Notes under the pieces: model-generated
Seen by the model: only the letters and a program-made list of their open reading frames with translations
Told to the model about the DNA's origin: nothing
The model's database searches: none
Origin: CBDCCV01 sp965215025
GTDB lineage: Bacteria; Bacteroidota; Rhodothermia; Rhodothermales; Salinibacteraceae
Direction: 5' to 3'
DNA length: 64,000 nucleotides
Assembly: GCA_965215025.1 (NCBI GenBank)
Contig: CBDCCV010000001.1
Span: forward strand, 1,922,001 to 1,986,000
Made by a program: the position numbers and the translations under genes
In this document: positions 25,827-37,064 of the stretch, in pieces
Layout of the letters: each line of letters starts with the position of its first letter
Position numbering within the stretch: position 1 is the stretch's first letter

Positions 25827-25833
25827 AGCGCAC

Positions 25834-27033
25834 CTACGCCGCCCGCCCGTAGCGCCACGCCAGGAACGCCATGAAGCCGGGGCCGAGGCGCAACGCTTCC
25901 TCGTCTATCGTGAAGCGCGGGGTGTGCAGGCCGTGCGTGATCCCCTCGGCCTCGTTCCCCGTGCCGAGGCGGTAGAACGAGCCGGGCTTCTCCTGCAAGA
26001 AATAGGCGAAGTCCTCGCTGGCGAACCACTTGTCCAATTCGATCACGTTCTCGGCGCCCACGTAGGCGCGCGCGGCCTCGCGGACGAGGTCCGTGGCCGC
26101 CTCGTCGTTTTCGAGGGCGGGGTAGCCCACGCGGATCTCGACCTCGGCGGTGGCGCCGTGCGCCTCGGCCGTGCGCTCGATGGTGCGGCGGATGAGATCG
26201 TGTGCTCGGAAGCGCCAGCCTTCGTCCATCGCGCGGAAGGTGCCTTCGAGGCGGGCTTCCTCCGGGATCACGTTCGTCGCCCCGTCGGCGATGAGGCGGC
26301 CTATCGTCAGCACGCTCGGCACGTCCGGCGGCGCGTGGCGGCTGACGACGCTCTGCAAGGCCACGACCGTGTGCGCGGCGGCGAGGGTGACATCCGTTTG
26401 CAGAAGATGCGGCCCGGCGGCGTGGCCGCCCTCGCCGCGGAGGGTGACGTGGATTTCGTCCGCCGAGGCCATGTACATCCCGCCGCGCACGCCGAGGGTG
26501 CCCGTCGGCAGATCCGGCTGCACGTGCTGGCCGAAGACGGCCTCGGGCGCGGCGCCCATGCCGTTGGCCTCCAGGACGCCCTCGGCGATCATGAACTTCG
26601 CGCCGCCGGGGATGCGCTCCTCGGCGGGTTGGAAGAGCAGGCGCACCGTTCCGGCCAAGTCCTCGCGGATGGCGTCCAGGATCATGGCCGTGCCCAGGAG
26701 CGAGGCCGTATGCGCATCGTGACCGCAGGCGTGCATCTTCCCTTCGCGCTCGGAGGCGAAGTCTAGGCCCGTCGCTTCGTGGATCGGCAGCGCGTCCATG
26801 TCGGCACGCAGGAGGAGCGTGGGGCCGGGTTTTTCCCCTTCCAGCGTGGCGACGAGGCCTGTGTGGTGGATGCCCGTTTGGATCTCTACATCAAGGGGCC
26901 GCAGCGTTTCTTCTACGAGGCGGGCCGTCTCGCGCTCTTCGAGGGCCAGCTCCGGGTTCCGGTGGATCTGCCGGCGCAGGCGGACGACCTCCGAGAACAC
27001 GTCGTCGGCAAGGCGCTGAATGCGGTCGAGCAT
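25834..27033 (-). CDS. M20-family amidohydrolase (N-acyl amino acid / hippurate hydrolase type)
   Basis: The 399-residue protein has M20D landmarks: RRQIHRNPELALEE, ADMDALPIHE, HACGHDAH with Cys103, His105 and His108, LLFQPAEE, EGGHAAGPH, and a late metal ligand region in WFASEDFAYFLQEKPG. These enzymes remove acyl groups from N-acyl amino acids or peptides in the cytoplasm. The substrate cannot be chosen from sequence. ATG at 27033 starts the conserved region; an in-frame extension upstream is proline-rich and crosses an inverted repeat. Confidence 0.88.
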   Translation of the reverse strand: MLDRIQRLADDVFSEVVRLRRQIHRNPELALEERETARLVEETLRPLDVEIQTGIHHTGLVATLEGEKPGPTLLLRADMDALPIHEATGLDFASEREGKMHACGHDAHTASLLGTAMILDAIREDLAGTVRLLFQPAEERIPGGAKFMIAEGVLEANGMGAAPEAVFGQHVQPDLPTGTLGVRGGMYMASADEIHVTLRGEGGHAAGPHLLQTDVTLAAAHTVVALQSVVSRHAPPDVPSVLTIGRLIADGATNVIPEEARLEGTFRAMDEGWRFRAHDLIRRTIERTAEAHGATAEVEIRVGYPALENDEAATDLVREAARAYVGAENVIELDKWFASEDFAYFLQEKPGSFYRLGTGNEAEGITHGLHTPRFTIDEEALRLGPGFMAFLAWRYGRAA

Positions 27034-27040
27034 GGTTTGC

Positions 27041-27130
27041 GTGTGGGAGGATGGAGGTACGGGGGTGTGGGAGTGCGCGGGATCAGGGCCATTCGCCCAA
27101 ACCCCCAACCGCCCGTACTCCCATCCCCAA
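27041..27130. repeat. Long imperfect inverted repeat (GGGTGTGGGAG words)
   Basis: GGATGGAGGTACGGGGGTGT on the left is mirrored by ACCCCCAACCGCCCGTACTC on the right. It lies between DUF58 and the M20 gene on the minus strand. The same word set appears in the hairpin at 38824. Confidence 0.65.
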
Positions 27131-27136
27131 ACGCCG

Positions 27137-28072
27137 TCAGGCGAACCGGCGGCGCTTGTTGAGGTAGGCCATCAGTGCGGTGTCGTACGGCTCGGCGGTG
27201 TCGAGTTCGACGAAGTCGATGTTGTGCTCCAAGCAGCGCCTCCGGAAGCGCCTGCTGAAGTGCTCCACGGCCTCGGCGTAGTGCGCGCGGATCTGCGCGG
27301 GTTGCAGGGCCATCTCCTCACCCGTCTCCATGTCGCGGAAGACCATCGGCACGTCGGGGAAGCGGAAGCGGCGCTCCGTCTCGCTCTCCAAGACGTGGAA
27401 GACGATGACCTCGTGCCCGCGATGCCTGAGGTGGCGCAGCGCCTTGAGGAGCGCGTCGTGCTCACCGATGTTCTCGAAGAGGTCGGTGATGACGACGACG
27501 AGCGAGCGGCGCGCCACGCGCTCGGCCACCTCGCTCAAGGCGGCGGCGGCGCCCGTGCGGGCGCGGCTTTCTTCCTGGCTCGTCAGCCGCTCTAAGGTGA
27601 TGAGCAGCTGGCGCAGGTAGCCGGAGGTGGCCTTCGGGCGGCGTACGGTGTGGACCCTTTCGTCAAAGGCGATCAGGCCCGAGGCGTCGCGCTGGCGGAT
27701 CATCAGCGCGTGGAGGCCGGCGGCGAGGTAAGCGCCGTATTCGAGCTTCGTCAGCTCGCCCGCGCGCTTGTAGCGCATCGAGGCCGAGGTGTCCAGGACG
27801 ACGTAGTGCCTTAGGTTCGTCTCCTCCTCGTACTGCTTGATGTAGTAGCGGTCCGTCTTGGCGAACACCTTCCAGTCCACGTGCCGAAGCTCATCGCCGG
27901 GGTTGTAGGGGCGGTGCTCGGCGAACTCGACGGAGAAGCCGTGGTACGGACTCCGGTGCAGCCCGGTGATAAAGCCCTCAACGATCAGGCGCGCGCGCAG
28001 CTCCATGTTGCGGAGTTGCGACACCATCACGGGGTCGAGGTAGCGGAGCGCGGCCGTGGAGCGTTCAGGCAC
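27137..28072 (-). CDS. DUF58 domain protein (vWA-like, MoxR-associated type)
   Basis: The 311-residue protein has the DUF58 signature SPYHGFSVEFAEHRPYNPGDELRHVDWKVFAKTDRYYIKQYEEE and a vWA-like segment with VVLDTSASM. It ends with IDFVELDTAEPYDTALMAYLNKRRR. DUF58 proteins are usually encoded beside MoxR AAA+ ATPases and are thought to help assemble or activate protein complexes. No moxR gene is in the window; it could lie in another operon. It is divergent from the DUF4145 gene. Confidence 0.85.
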   Translation of the reverse strand: MPERSTAALRYLDPVMVSQLRNMELRARLIVEGFITGLHRSPYHGFSVEFAEHRPYNPGDELRHVDWKVFAKTDRYYIKQYEEETNLRHYVVLDTSASMRYKRAGELTKLEYGAYLAAGLHALMIRQRDASGLIAFDERVHTVRRPKATSGYLRQLLITLERLTSQEESRARTGAAAALSEVAERVARRSLVVVITDLFENIGEHDALLKALRHLRHRGHEVIVFHVLESETERRFRFPDVPMVFRDMETGEEMALQPAQIRAHYAEAVEHFSRRFRRRCLEHNIDFVELDTAEPYDTALMAYLNKRRRFA

Positions 28073-28297
28073 GTCGTGGAGAACGGAAAGGGAGAAGGGG
28101 GCGCGCCGCGCGGCCAGATGCCGCAGATCACAGCATCGGCGCGCAAGGGCGAGGTGTGCCTCGCTCTGCTCTGGCGCACGCAGCCGTGAAGAAAAGACCG
28201 CAGCAACGGCACGAGTTAGAAGTTGTCCGTCCGATTCAGTTCCTTATGCAAGTTGTAGCTCTGTCCCCAGCCTCAAACCTTCGAGAAGCCGATTCTC

Positions 28298-28984
28298 ATG
28301 TACGAAAATGTAGAAGCTCAGAGACTACGTGGAGGGAGAGAGGCTGCCAGGCTCGATCACATCCCCGACGAGTGCCCGATCTGCCACAGCAGAGTTGATC
28401 CGGCGATCAGGCATGTTGCAAAGATGGACAAAGAGAACAGATCGGCAGAAATTCGTGTTTGCTATCGCTGTCCAAGTCAAAGATGTCAAGAGCTATTTGT
28501 TGGCTACTACAGGCACAGTGTCGGCGGAAGCGTCTCAAACCTGTACAAGCTCAGTAGGACGGCACCGCGACAACCCAAACAGCTTGAGTTCTCCGAAGAG
28601 ATAACCAGTTTGTCTCCTTCCTTCGTTGAAATCTACAACCAGGGGCTTGCTGCGGAATCCTCTGGACTCCATCAAGTTGTTGGGATTGCTCTGCGTAAGG
28701 CCCTGGAATTTTTGATCAAGGACTTCTTGATTGATCAGAATCCTGAAAAGAAGGAAGACATTGAGAAGCTGTTTCTGGGAAGATGTATTAAAAAGTACGT
28801 CAACGACCAAAATATAAAGCAGTGTGCTGAGCGAGCAATTTGGCTTGGTAACGACGAGGCGCACTACATTAGGAAGTGGGAAGACAAAGACATCGGCGAC
28901 ATGAAGACGCTCGTTCGTCTTACTGTAAATTGGATCGAAAGTAATTTGCTAACGCAGCGGTATATCTCTGAGATGGAAGCGTAA
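28298..28984 (+). CDS. DUF4145-like protein with N-terminal zinc ribbon
   Basis: The 228-residue protein has a zinc-ribbon pattern (C26/C29 in CPICHS and C55/C58 in CYRCPSQRC). A helical C-terminal domain follows with GIALRKALEFLIKDFLIDQ and NDEAHYIRKWEDKDI, fitting DUF4145. Members are often found with restriction or defence genes, but their function is not established. Base composition is clearly lower in GC than its neighbours and codon use differs, which suggests transfer. It stands alone between DUF58 and pyrR. Confidence 0.65.
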   Translation: MYENVEAQRLRGGREAARLDHIPDECPICHSRVDPAIRHVAKMDKENRSAEIRVCYRCPSQRCQELFVGYYRHSVGGSVSNLYKLSRTAPRQPKQLEFSEEITSLSPSFVEIYNQGLAAESSGLHQVVGIALRKALEFLIKDFLIDQNPEKKEDIEKLFLGRCIKKYVNDQNIKQCAERAIWLGNDEAHYIRKWEDKDIGDMKTLVRLTVNWIESNLLTQRYISEMEA

Positions 28985-29075
28985 GTCGAAGCTTAGCTGA
29001 TCTCAACGCGGGAGAACAGTTGCTGAAGGGCTTGGTGAAATCCTCACTCAACATCGAAAATCAGTACCAAACTGG

Positions 29076-29669
29076 GTGGAGCTAAGCGACCGCATCAAAG
29101 CCCAACTGATGGACGCGCGCTCGCTCGGGCGCACGCTCGACCGCATGGCGCGCCAGATCGTCGAACTCCTCGACCCCGGAGGCGAGGAAGCGCAGCCCAC
29201 CGCCGAAGCGCGCGGCAAGGATGCCAGCGCCTTTGCTCTGGTGGGGATGCAGACGCGCGGCGTGCCTTTGGCGCGGCGGCTGGCCAAGCGCATCCGCGAA
29301 GTCGAGGGGCTAAGCGTGCCCGTGGGCGTCCTTGACGCGACGATGTACCGCGACGACTTCCGCCTGCGCCACAAGCAACCCGCCGTCCGCGCCACCGAGA
29401 TCCCGTTCGACGTCCGGGGGCGCCACCTCGTCCTGGTGGACGATGTGCTTTACACCGGCCGCACGGCGCGCGCGGCGCTCGATGCGCTCATGGACATGGG
29501 CCGCCCGGCCTCGGTGCGCTTCCTCGTCATCGTGGACCGCGGCCTGCGCGAGCTGCCTATCCGCCCGGACATCGTCGGGCGCGAGGTGCCCACGCTCGCC
29601 CACGAGGAGGTGCGCGTGCGCCTCAAGGAAACCGACGACCGCGAAGGCGTCTGGCTCGTCGAGGTGTGA
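29076..29669 (+). CDS. pyrR: PyrR-type pyrimidine operon regulator / uracil phosphoribosyltransferase
   Basis: The 197-residue protein has the type I phosphoribosyltransferase PRPP loop LVLVDDVLYTGRTARAALDAL, the opening region LGRTLDRMARQIVE and the end VRLKETDDREGVWLVEV, matching PyrR. In Bacillus it binds pyr mRNA to cause attenuation and also has uracil phosphoribosyltransferase activity. The next gene is pyrB, which fits. An insert of about 15 residues (after VELLDPGG) lengthens the N-terminal part. The start is GTG at 29076. I did not find a clear PyrR-binding attenuator. Confidence 0.88.
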   Translation: MELSDRIKAQLMDARSLGRTLDRMARQIVELLDPGGEEAQPTAEARGKDASAFALVGMQTRGVPLARRLAKRIREVEGLSVPVGVLDATMYRDDFRLRHKQPAVRATEIPFDVRGRHLVLVDDVLYTGRTARAALDALMDMGRPASVRFLVIVDRGLRELPIRPDIVGREVPTLAHEEVRVRLKETDDREGVWLVEV

Positions 29670-29711
29670 TTCTTTTTCTTTTTCTCTGATGCTTCGGCCC
29701 ACGTCCGTTTT

Positions 29712-29739
29712 GTAGGGACAAGGCGCGCCTTGTCCCTAC
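29712..29739. repeat. 28-bp perfect palindrome (GTAG...CTAC family)
   Basis: GTAGGGACAAGGCG is followed directly by its exact inverse CGCCTTGTCCCTAC. It lies between pyrR and pyrB, 34 bases before the pyrB start, and could form a hairpin in the pyrRB transcript. Confidence 0.9.
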
Positions 29740-29773
29740 GCCATCGGCTGGCCCTGCAACATCCATCTGCGTT

Positions 29774-30759
29774 ATGCCCGACAGCATCGAGCCGCCCGCC
29801 GACGAAGCCGTGGAGATCGACGCGCTGCGTCACCGCCATCTCCTGGGCCTCAAGACGTACAGCGCCGAGGAGATAAGGCTGATCTTGCGCACGGCGCGGC
29901 AGTTCCGCGAGGTCTTGGAGCGGCCCATCCGCCGCGTGCCTACGCTGCGCGGCGTGACGGTGGCGACGCTCTTCTTCGAGCCGTCCACGCGCACGAAGCT
30001 CTCCTTCGACCTGGCCGCCGGCCGCCTCTCGGCCGAGAAGGTGAGCTTCTCGAAAAGCGGCTCCTCGGTGTCGAAGGGGGAGACCTTGAAGGACACGGCG
30101 CAGAACATCGAGGCCATGAAGGTGGACCTCGTGGTGATCCGCCACCAGTCGCCCGGCGCGGCGCACTTCCTGACGCGCCACGTCAGCGCCGCCGTCGTCA
30201 ACGCGGGCGACGGCGCGCACGAGCACCCCACGCAGGCGCTCCTCGATCTCCTTACGATCTCGGACCGCTTCGAGCGCTTCGAGGGGCTGCGCGTGGCCAT
30301 CATCGGCGACATCGCGCACAGCCGCGTGGCGCGCTCCAACATCTTCGGTCTCACCGCGCTCGGCGCCGAGGTGGTCTGCTGCGGCCCGCCGACGATGCTG
30401 CCCGTGGGTCTGGAAAAGATGGGCGTGCGCGTGACCTCCCGCCTCGACGAGGCCCTGGACGGCTGCGACGTGGCCATGGCGCTGCGCATCCAGCTCGAGC
30501 GCCAGGGCGCCTCGCTCTTCCCCAGCCTGCGCGAGTACCACACGCGCTTCGGCATCACGCGCCGGCATCTGGAGCGGCACCCCGATCTCCTCATCATGCA
30601 CCCCGGCCCGGTCAACCGCGGCGTAGAGCTGGAGAGCGAGGTGGTAGATCACGAGCGCGCCATCATCCTGAGCCAGGTCACTAACGGCGTGGCCGCGCGC
30701 ATGGCCGTCTTGTACCTCCTGAGCGGGCGGCCCGACGAGGCGGGCGCTCACGGAGCGGA

Positions 30760-30772
<13 letters not shown>
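29774..30772 (+). CDS. pyrB: Aspartate carbamoyltransferase catalytic subunit
   Basis: PyrB joins carbamoyl phosphate and aspartate in the second step of pyrimidine synthesis. The 332-residue protein has the carbamoyl-phosphate motif FFEPSTRTKLSF, the 80s-loop region SFSKSGSSVSKGETLKDT, HPTQALLDL, ALRIQLERQ and HPGPVNRGVEL. It follows pyrR with about 100 bases between, so the two are likely co-regulated. Its 3' end overlaps the converging histidine kinase gene by 13 bases. Confidence 0.95.
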
Positions 30773-32835
<2,063 letters not shown>

Positions 32836-33329
32836 GGGGGACGTTACGAACGGCGAGCGCAGAGAAGACGCGGCAGCTGGTGCGAAAAGGGCGTGCGGCT
32901 CACGCGGGATGGTTCGCGGAGACGTCGCTCACCACCAGCCGTCTTCTGAGCATTGATCGTTTTCCGGGCGGAGCGTTGAGGAGAGCGGGTGGCAAAACCC
33001 GCTGGCGTTGACGGCACGGGGTGGTCGTAAGCCGCTGACGGGGCAAGTCAGCACAGAAGAGCTTCTCCAAAATCATGCCTTCTCAGGGAGGCCGCGTTCC
33101 TGCTCCTGCGTGCGGATTCCAAGCGTGCGAAGAGGGCGGCCTGCTGGGCATCTCGTTTATTTTCTACCCATGCTGGCAGAAAAGGAGCGACCAGGGAGTT
33201 GCGCTCGCCCGCGTCCCCGCCTTGCCACGAACAATCGAAGCGCCGCCGAGTCCTACTCTCGCCCAGCGCCGCCGGAGCATCCGCCACGCCTGCCCGTGCG
33301 GCTCGTCTTGCAGCAGTTCGCCCGCCGCC
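32836..33329. other. Intergenic region between histidine kinase and ABC exporter genes
   Basis: About 490 bases separate two divergent genes. Open frames cross it on both strands, but none shows a family motif, a signal peptide or a good start context. I see no tRNA or clear repeat. It presumably holds both promoters and may be decayed coding DNA. Confidence 0.4.
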
Positions 33330-34052
33330 ATGGCCGCCGCCTCCGCCTCTGAAGCGCTCATCCGCCTGCGCGGCCTGACCAAGACGTACCAAGAAGGCGA
33401 GGACGAGCGCGCCGTGCTCGACGGCCTCGACGCCGACCTGCGCGAAGGCAGCTTCGTCGTGCTCATGGGGCGCAGCGGATCGGGCAAGTCCACGCTCTTG
33501 AACTGCATCAGCGGCATCGACGTGCCTACGAGCGGCGAGGTCTTCTACGAAGAGACGAACCTGACGGCGCTCTCAGAGAAGGAGCGCACGCTGTTCCGGC
33601 GGCGGCACATCGGGTTCATCTTCCAGTCGTTCAACCTCATCTCCACGCTCACCGTGGGGGAGAACGTCACGCTGCCCTTGGAGCTTTCCGGCCGCGCAGG
33701 TGAGGCCGAGCGCGAGCGCGCCCTGGCCATGCTCGACCGCGTCGGCCTCAGAGACCGCGCCGACAGCTTCCCCGACCGCCTCTCCGGCGGTGAGCAGCAG
33801 CGCGTGGCCCTGGCGCGCGCCCTCGCCCACGACCCTCTGCTCATCCTGGCCGACGAGCCGACGGGCAACCTCGACTACGAAACGGGCCAGCAGGTGATGG
33901 ACCTCCTCTCAGGCCTCGTCCGCGAGACGGGTAGGACGCTCCTCGTCGCCACGCACGACCGCGCCCTCCTCGAGCGCGCCGACCGCGTGCTGGAGCTTCA
34001 GGGCGGGCGGCTTTTTGAGAAAGAGCGAGAGGGCGAAAGGGTGAGCGGGTAA
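33330..34052 (+). CDS. LolD/MacB-type ABC transporter ATP-binding protein
   Basis: The 240-residue ATPase has Walker A MGRSGSGKSTLL, the Q-loop FIFQSFNLI, signature LSGGEQQRVALARAL, Walker B LLILADEPTGNLD and the H-loop VATHD. This is the MacB/LolD/FtsE class, which works with FtsX-fold permeases. The next gene encodes such a permease. The pair probably moves a lipid, lipoprotein or peptide across the envelope. ATG at 33330 gives the usual short N-terminus. Confidence 0.88.
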   Translation: MAAASASEALIRLRGLTKTYQEGEDERAVLDGLDADLREGSFVVLMGRSGSGKSTLLNCISGIDVPTSGEVFYEETNLTALSEKERTLFRRRHIGFIFQSFNLISTLTVGENVTLPLELSGRAGEAERERALAMLDRVGLRDRADSFPDRLSGGEQQRVALARALAHDPLLILADEPTGNLDYETGQQVMDLLSGLVRETGRTLLVATHDRALLERADRVLELQGGRLFEKEREGERVSG

Positions 34053-34155
34053 GCGCGCATCGGAGCCGAGGAGACGACGAGGCTCTGTCCTCCACGCTTC
34101 CACTCCTCGATTCGCCGTCTCTCCCTTCCATTCCCTCTCTCACCTTTTCCCAAAC

Positions 34156-36714
34156 ATGCCCCCCACGCTCTGGACCTCCAGCCGCCGCTACCTTCAGCGG
34201 CATCCGTGGCTCGTGGGCCTCTCGGTCCTCGGCGTGGCGCTCGGCGTGGCCGTCGTCGTGGCCATTGACCTGGCGAACACGAGCGCGAGCCGTGCCTTCG
34301 CCCTCTCGGCCGAGAGCGTCGCGGGCCAGGCCACGCACCAGATCGTCGGCGCGGGGGGCGGCTTGGACGAGGGCGTGTATCGGCGCGTGCGCATCGGAGC
34401 GCGGTACCGGCGCGCGGCGCCTGTGGTGCAGGGCTACGCCACGCTCGCCGATTCGTCATCGGGAGAAGAAGGGCGCACGTTCCAGGTCCTGGGCGTGGAC
34501 CCGCTGGCCGAGGCGTCCTTCCGCCCGTACGTCGGCGGCGCGGGGTCGGGCATCGACCTGGGCGCGTTCATGGCCGAGGCGGGGGCAGCGCTCCTCTCCG
34601 CGCCCACCGCCGAGGCGCTCGGCCTCGACGCCGGTGACACGCTGCGTCTCAACGTGGAAGGCATGGACCGCGCACTGCGCCTTGTCGGCGTCATCGAGCC
34701 GGAGACGGAGCGCAGTCGCCGCGCCCTGGAAAACCTCCTCGTCACCGACGTCGCCACGGCGCAGGAGCTTCTGGGGATGGAAGGCCAGCTGAGCCGCGTG
34801 GACCTCATCCTGCCTGACGATGCCGAGGAAACACGCCGCCGCATCGAAAGCGTGCTGCCCGCCGGCGTGGAGATCCAGCGCTCGGAGGCGCGCACCGAGA
34901 CCGTCGAGCAGATGACGCGCGCGTTCAACCTCAACCTGCAAGCCTTGAGCCTCCTGGCGCTCATCGTGGGGATGTTCCTCATCTACAACACGATGACGTT
35001 TTCCGTGGTGCAACGGCGCTCGCTCATCGGGCGCCTCCGCGCGCTGGGCGTGACGCGCCGCGAGGTGTTCACGCTCGTCCTGGGCGAGGCGCTCTTCATC
35101 GGCGCGGTGGGGACGGCCGTGGGGCTGCTCTTGGGGATCGTCCTTGCGCGCGGGCTGGTCCTCTTGATTACGCAGACGATCAACGACCTCTACTTCGTGC
35201 TGACGGTGCGCGAGCTTGCCATCGCGCCGCTCACGCTTGTGAAGGGCGCGGCGCTGGGGCTGGGCGCGACGCTCGTGGCCGCCCTGGCGCCCGCGCGCGA
35301 GGCCACGAACGCGCCCGTGAGCGCCGTCCTGCGCCGCTCCGAGGAGGAGACGAACCTGCGCCGCCTGGCACCGCGCCTGGCGCTCGGCGGCGTGGCGCTC
35401 GGCGCGCTCGGCGTTGGGCTGCTCCTCGTGCCGGGAAAGAGCATCTGGCTCGGCTACGCGGCGCTCTTCTGCGTCTTGATGGCGGCGGCGCTCCTCGTGC
35501 CGCTTGTGGTGATGAGCTTCGCCGCCCTGCTCCGGCCTGTGATGGGCCGGCTCTTCGGCGTTCTCGGAAGAATGGCCGCGCGCGGGCTGCGCACCACGCT
35601 CAGCCGCACGGCCGTCGCCATCGCCGCGCTGATGGTGGCCGTGGCAGCCACGGTGGGCGTGGGCGTGATGGTGGACAGCTTCCGGCAGACGGTGCAAGGC
35701 TGGCTCGAGCACTCGCTCCAGGCCGACGTCTACGTCCAGCCGCCGAGCCTCGTCTTCCGCCGCTCGGATGCCACGCTCGCCCCCGGCCTCGCCGACACGC
35801 TGCGGCAGGTCGAGGGCGTGGCCGCCGCGTACTCCGTCCGCCGCGTCGAGGTCGGTTCTTCGGAAGGCGCGACCGACCTCGTCGCCATCGAGACGGGGCC
35901 GAACACGCGCGACGTCTACCGCCTCAAAGCGGGCGACCCCGGTGCGGTGTGGCCGGACTTCGCCGGAGAAAAATCCGTCATCATCTCCGAGCCGTACGCC
36001 TACCGCTCTGGGCTGGGCGTGGGCGATACGCTGCGCCTGCAAACGGATCGCGGCCCGGAGCGCTTTCCCATCGAGGCCGTCTTCTACGACTACGCCTCGG
36101 ACCGCGGCGTGGCCGTGATGCACCGCGCCACCTACGAGCGTTTTTACGACGACCGCGCCTTCTCGGGCATCGCCTTCGACGCCGCCGAGGGCGTGAGCGC
36201 CGATGCGCTGATGGCCCGCCTGCGCGATGCCGCCGCCCGGAGCCGGCAGGAGGTGCTCATCCGCTCGAACCGGGGGCTGCGCGAGACCTCGCTCCAAATC
36301 TTCGACCGCACGTTCACCATCACGAACGTCTTGCGGCTTCTGGCCGTCCTGGTGGCATTCGTAGGCGTCTTGAGCGCTTTGATGGCGCTACAGCTCGAGC
36401 GCGCGCGCGAGCTGGCGGTGCTGCGCGCGGGCGGGATGACGCCCGGACAGGTGGGCCGCTACGTGACGATGCAGACGGGCGTGATGGGCCTCGCCGCCGG
36501 CCTTTTGTCCATTCCGCTGGGGCTGGCGCTGGCGTACGTCTTGATCTTCGTCATCAACAAGCGCTCGTTCGGGTGGACGCTGCAATTGGAGGTGGCGCCG
36601 TGGATCTTGGGGCAAGCCGTGCTCCTGGCGCTCGTAGCCGCGCTCCTGGCCGGGCTGTACCCGTCGTGGAAGATGGCGCGCGCAAACCCGGCGCGGGCGC
36701 TCAGGGAGGAGTAG
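34156..36714 (+). CDS. FtsX-family ABC transporter permease (large, two FtsX domains)
   Basis: The 852-residue protein has an N-terminal membrane anchor, a large extracytoplasmic (MacB_PCD-like) domain, then an FtsX block around residues 255-400 (NLNLQALSLLALIVGMFLIYN). Two more helices, a second outer domain and a C-terminal FtsX block (720-850) follow. It pairs with the ATPase encoded just upstream. Its layout, close to ten membrane segments, resembles predicted lipid or lipoprotein exporters (YbbP-like). The last 42 bases occur again, slightly changed, at 37442-37483. Confidence 0.85.
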   Translation: MPPTLWTSSRRYLQRHPWLVGLSVLGVALGVAVVVAIDLANTSASRAFALSAESVAGQATHQIVGAGGGLDEGVYRRVRIGARYRRAAPVVQGYATLADSSSGEEGRTFQVLGVDPLAEASFRPYVGGAGSGIDLGAFMAEAGAALLSAPTAEALGLDAGDTLRLNVEGMDRALRLVGVIEPETERSRRALENLLVTDVATAQELLGMEGQLSRVDLILPDDAEETRRRIESVLPAGVEIQRSEARTETVEQMTRAFNLNLQALSLLALIVGMFLIYNTMTFSVVQRRSLIGRLRALGVTRREVFTLVLGEALFIGAVGTAVGLLLGIVLARGLVLLITQTINDLYFVLTVRELAIAPLTLVKGAALGLGATLVAALAPAREATNAPVSAVLRRSEEETNLRRLAPRLALGGVALGALGVGLLLVPGKSIWLGYAALFCVLMAAALLVPLVVMSFAALLRPVMGRLFGVLGRMAARGLRTTLSRTAVAIAALMVAVAATVGVGVMVDSFRQTVQGWLEHSLQADVYVQPPSLVFRRSDATLAPGLADTLRQVEGVAAAYSVRRVEVGSSEGATDLVAIETGPNTRDVYRLKAGDPGAVWPDFAGEKSVIISEPYAYRSGLGVGDTLRLQTDRGPERFPIEAVFYDYASDRGVAVMHRATYERFYDDRAFSGIAFDAAEGVSADALMARLRDAAARSRQEVLIRSNRGLRETSLQIFDRTFTITNVLRLLAVLVAFVGVLSALMALQLERARELAVLRAGGMTPGQVGRYVTMQTGVMGLAAGLLSIPLGLALAYVLIFVINKRSFGWTLQLEVAPWILGQAVLLALVAALLAGLYPSWKMARANPARALREE

Positions 36715-37043
36715 CGCCCGCGTGCTCGGTGCTGAACGCTCGAACGATTAACGCTAAGCATCTGAGCCTTCGGCGGATTCTCATCGTCGTAGAGCACACG
36801 TTTAACCTGTTCCCAGGCAACCGCCTCGTCCTCGCCTGCCTCCAAAGCGCGGCAGGTTTCCTCGATGAGCGCGCGGTCAGCCGCGTCCTCCAGGGCGCGC
36901 AGGTGCCGCAACTCGTCGAGTGAGACGACGGCTGCCCAGGGCGTTGAGTTTTTCGTAATGATCGTCGTCTCGCCCGCGTAGCGCGCTCTGTCGAGGATCT
37001 CACCGAAGCGGTTCCGGGCGTCGCGTGTGGATAAAGTGGACAT
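36459..37043 (-). CDS. Phd/YefM-type antitoxin with an abnormal C-terminal extension
   Basis: The first 100 or so residues are a standard Phd/YefM antitoxin: MSTLSTRDARNRFGEILDRA, then TTIITKNSTPWAAVVSLDELRHLR. No stop codon follows; the frame runs on for about 90 residues, antisense to the end of the ABC permease gene, and ends at 36459. The expected stop seems lost within an AACG-rich repeat around 36726-36765. The antitoxin would bind the RelE-like toxin encoded just upstream and repress their shared promoter. Whether the extended protein is stable is unknown; the conserved part covers roughly 36740-37043. Confidence 0.65.
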   Translation of the reverse strand: MSTLSTRDARNRFGEILDRARYAGETTIITKNSTPWAAVVSLDELRHLRALEDAADRALIEETCRALEAGEDEAVAWEQVKRVLYDDENPPKAQMLSVNRSSVQHRARGRYSSLSARAGFARAIFHDGYSPARSAATSARSTACPKIHGATSNCSVHPNERLLMTKIKTYASASPSGMDKRPAARPITPVCIVT

Positions 37044-37064
37044 GGCGTTTCGAGGCATGAGCCT

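Noticed and set aside
28985..29075. PyrR-binding attenuator ahead of pyrR
   Set aside because: No recognisable binding loop or terminator/antiterminator pair in this short gap.
32836..33329. Coding sequences on either strand between the kinase and ABC genes
   Set aside because: Frames are open because of GC content but have no family features or good starts.
34456..36297. Minus-strand open frame of about 613 codons under the ABC permease
   Set aside because: It is a compositional shadow of a well-supported gene; no domain or start context.
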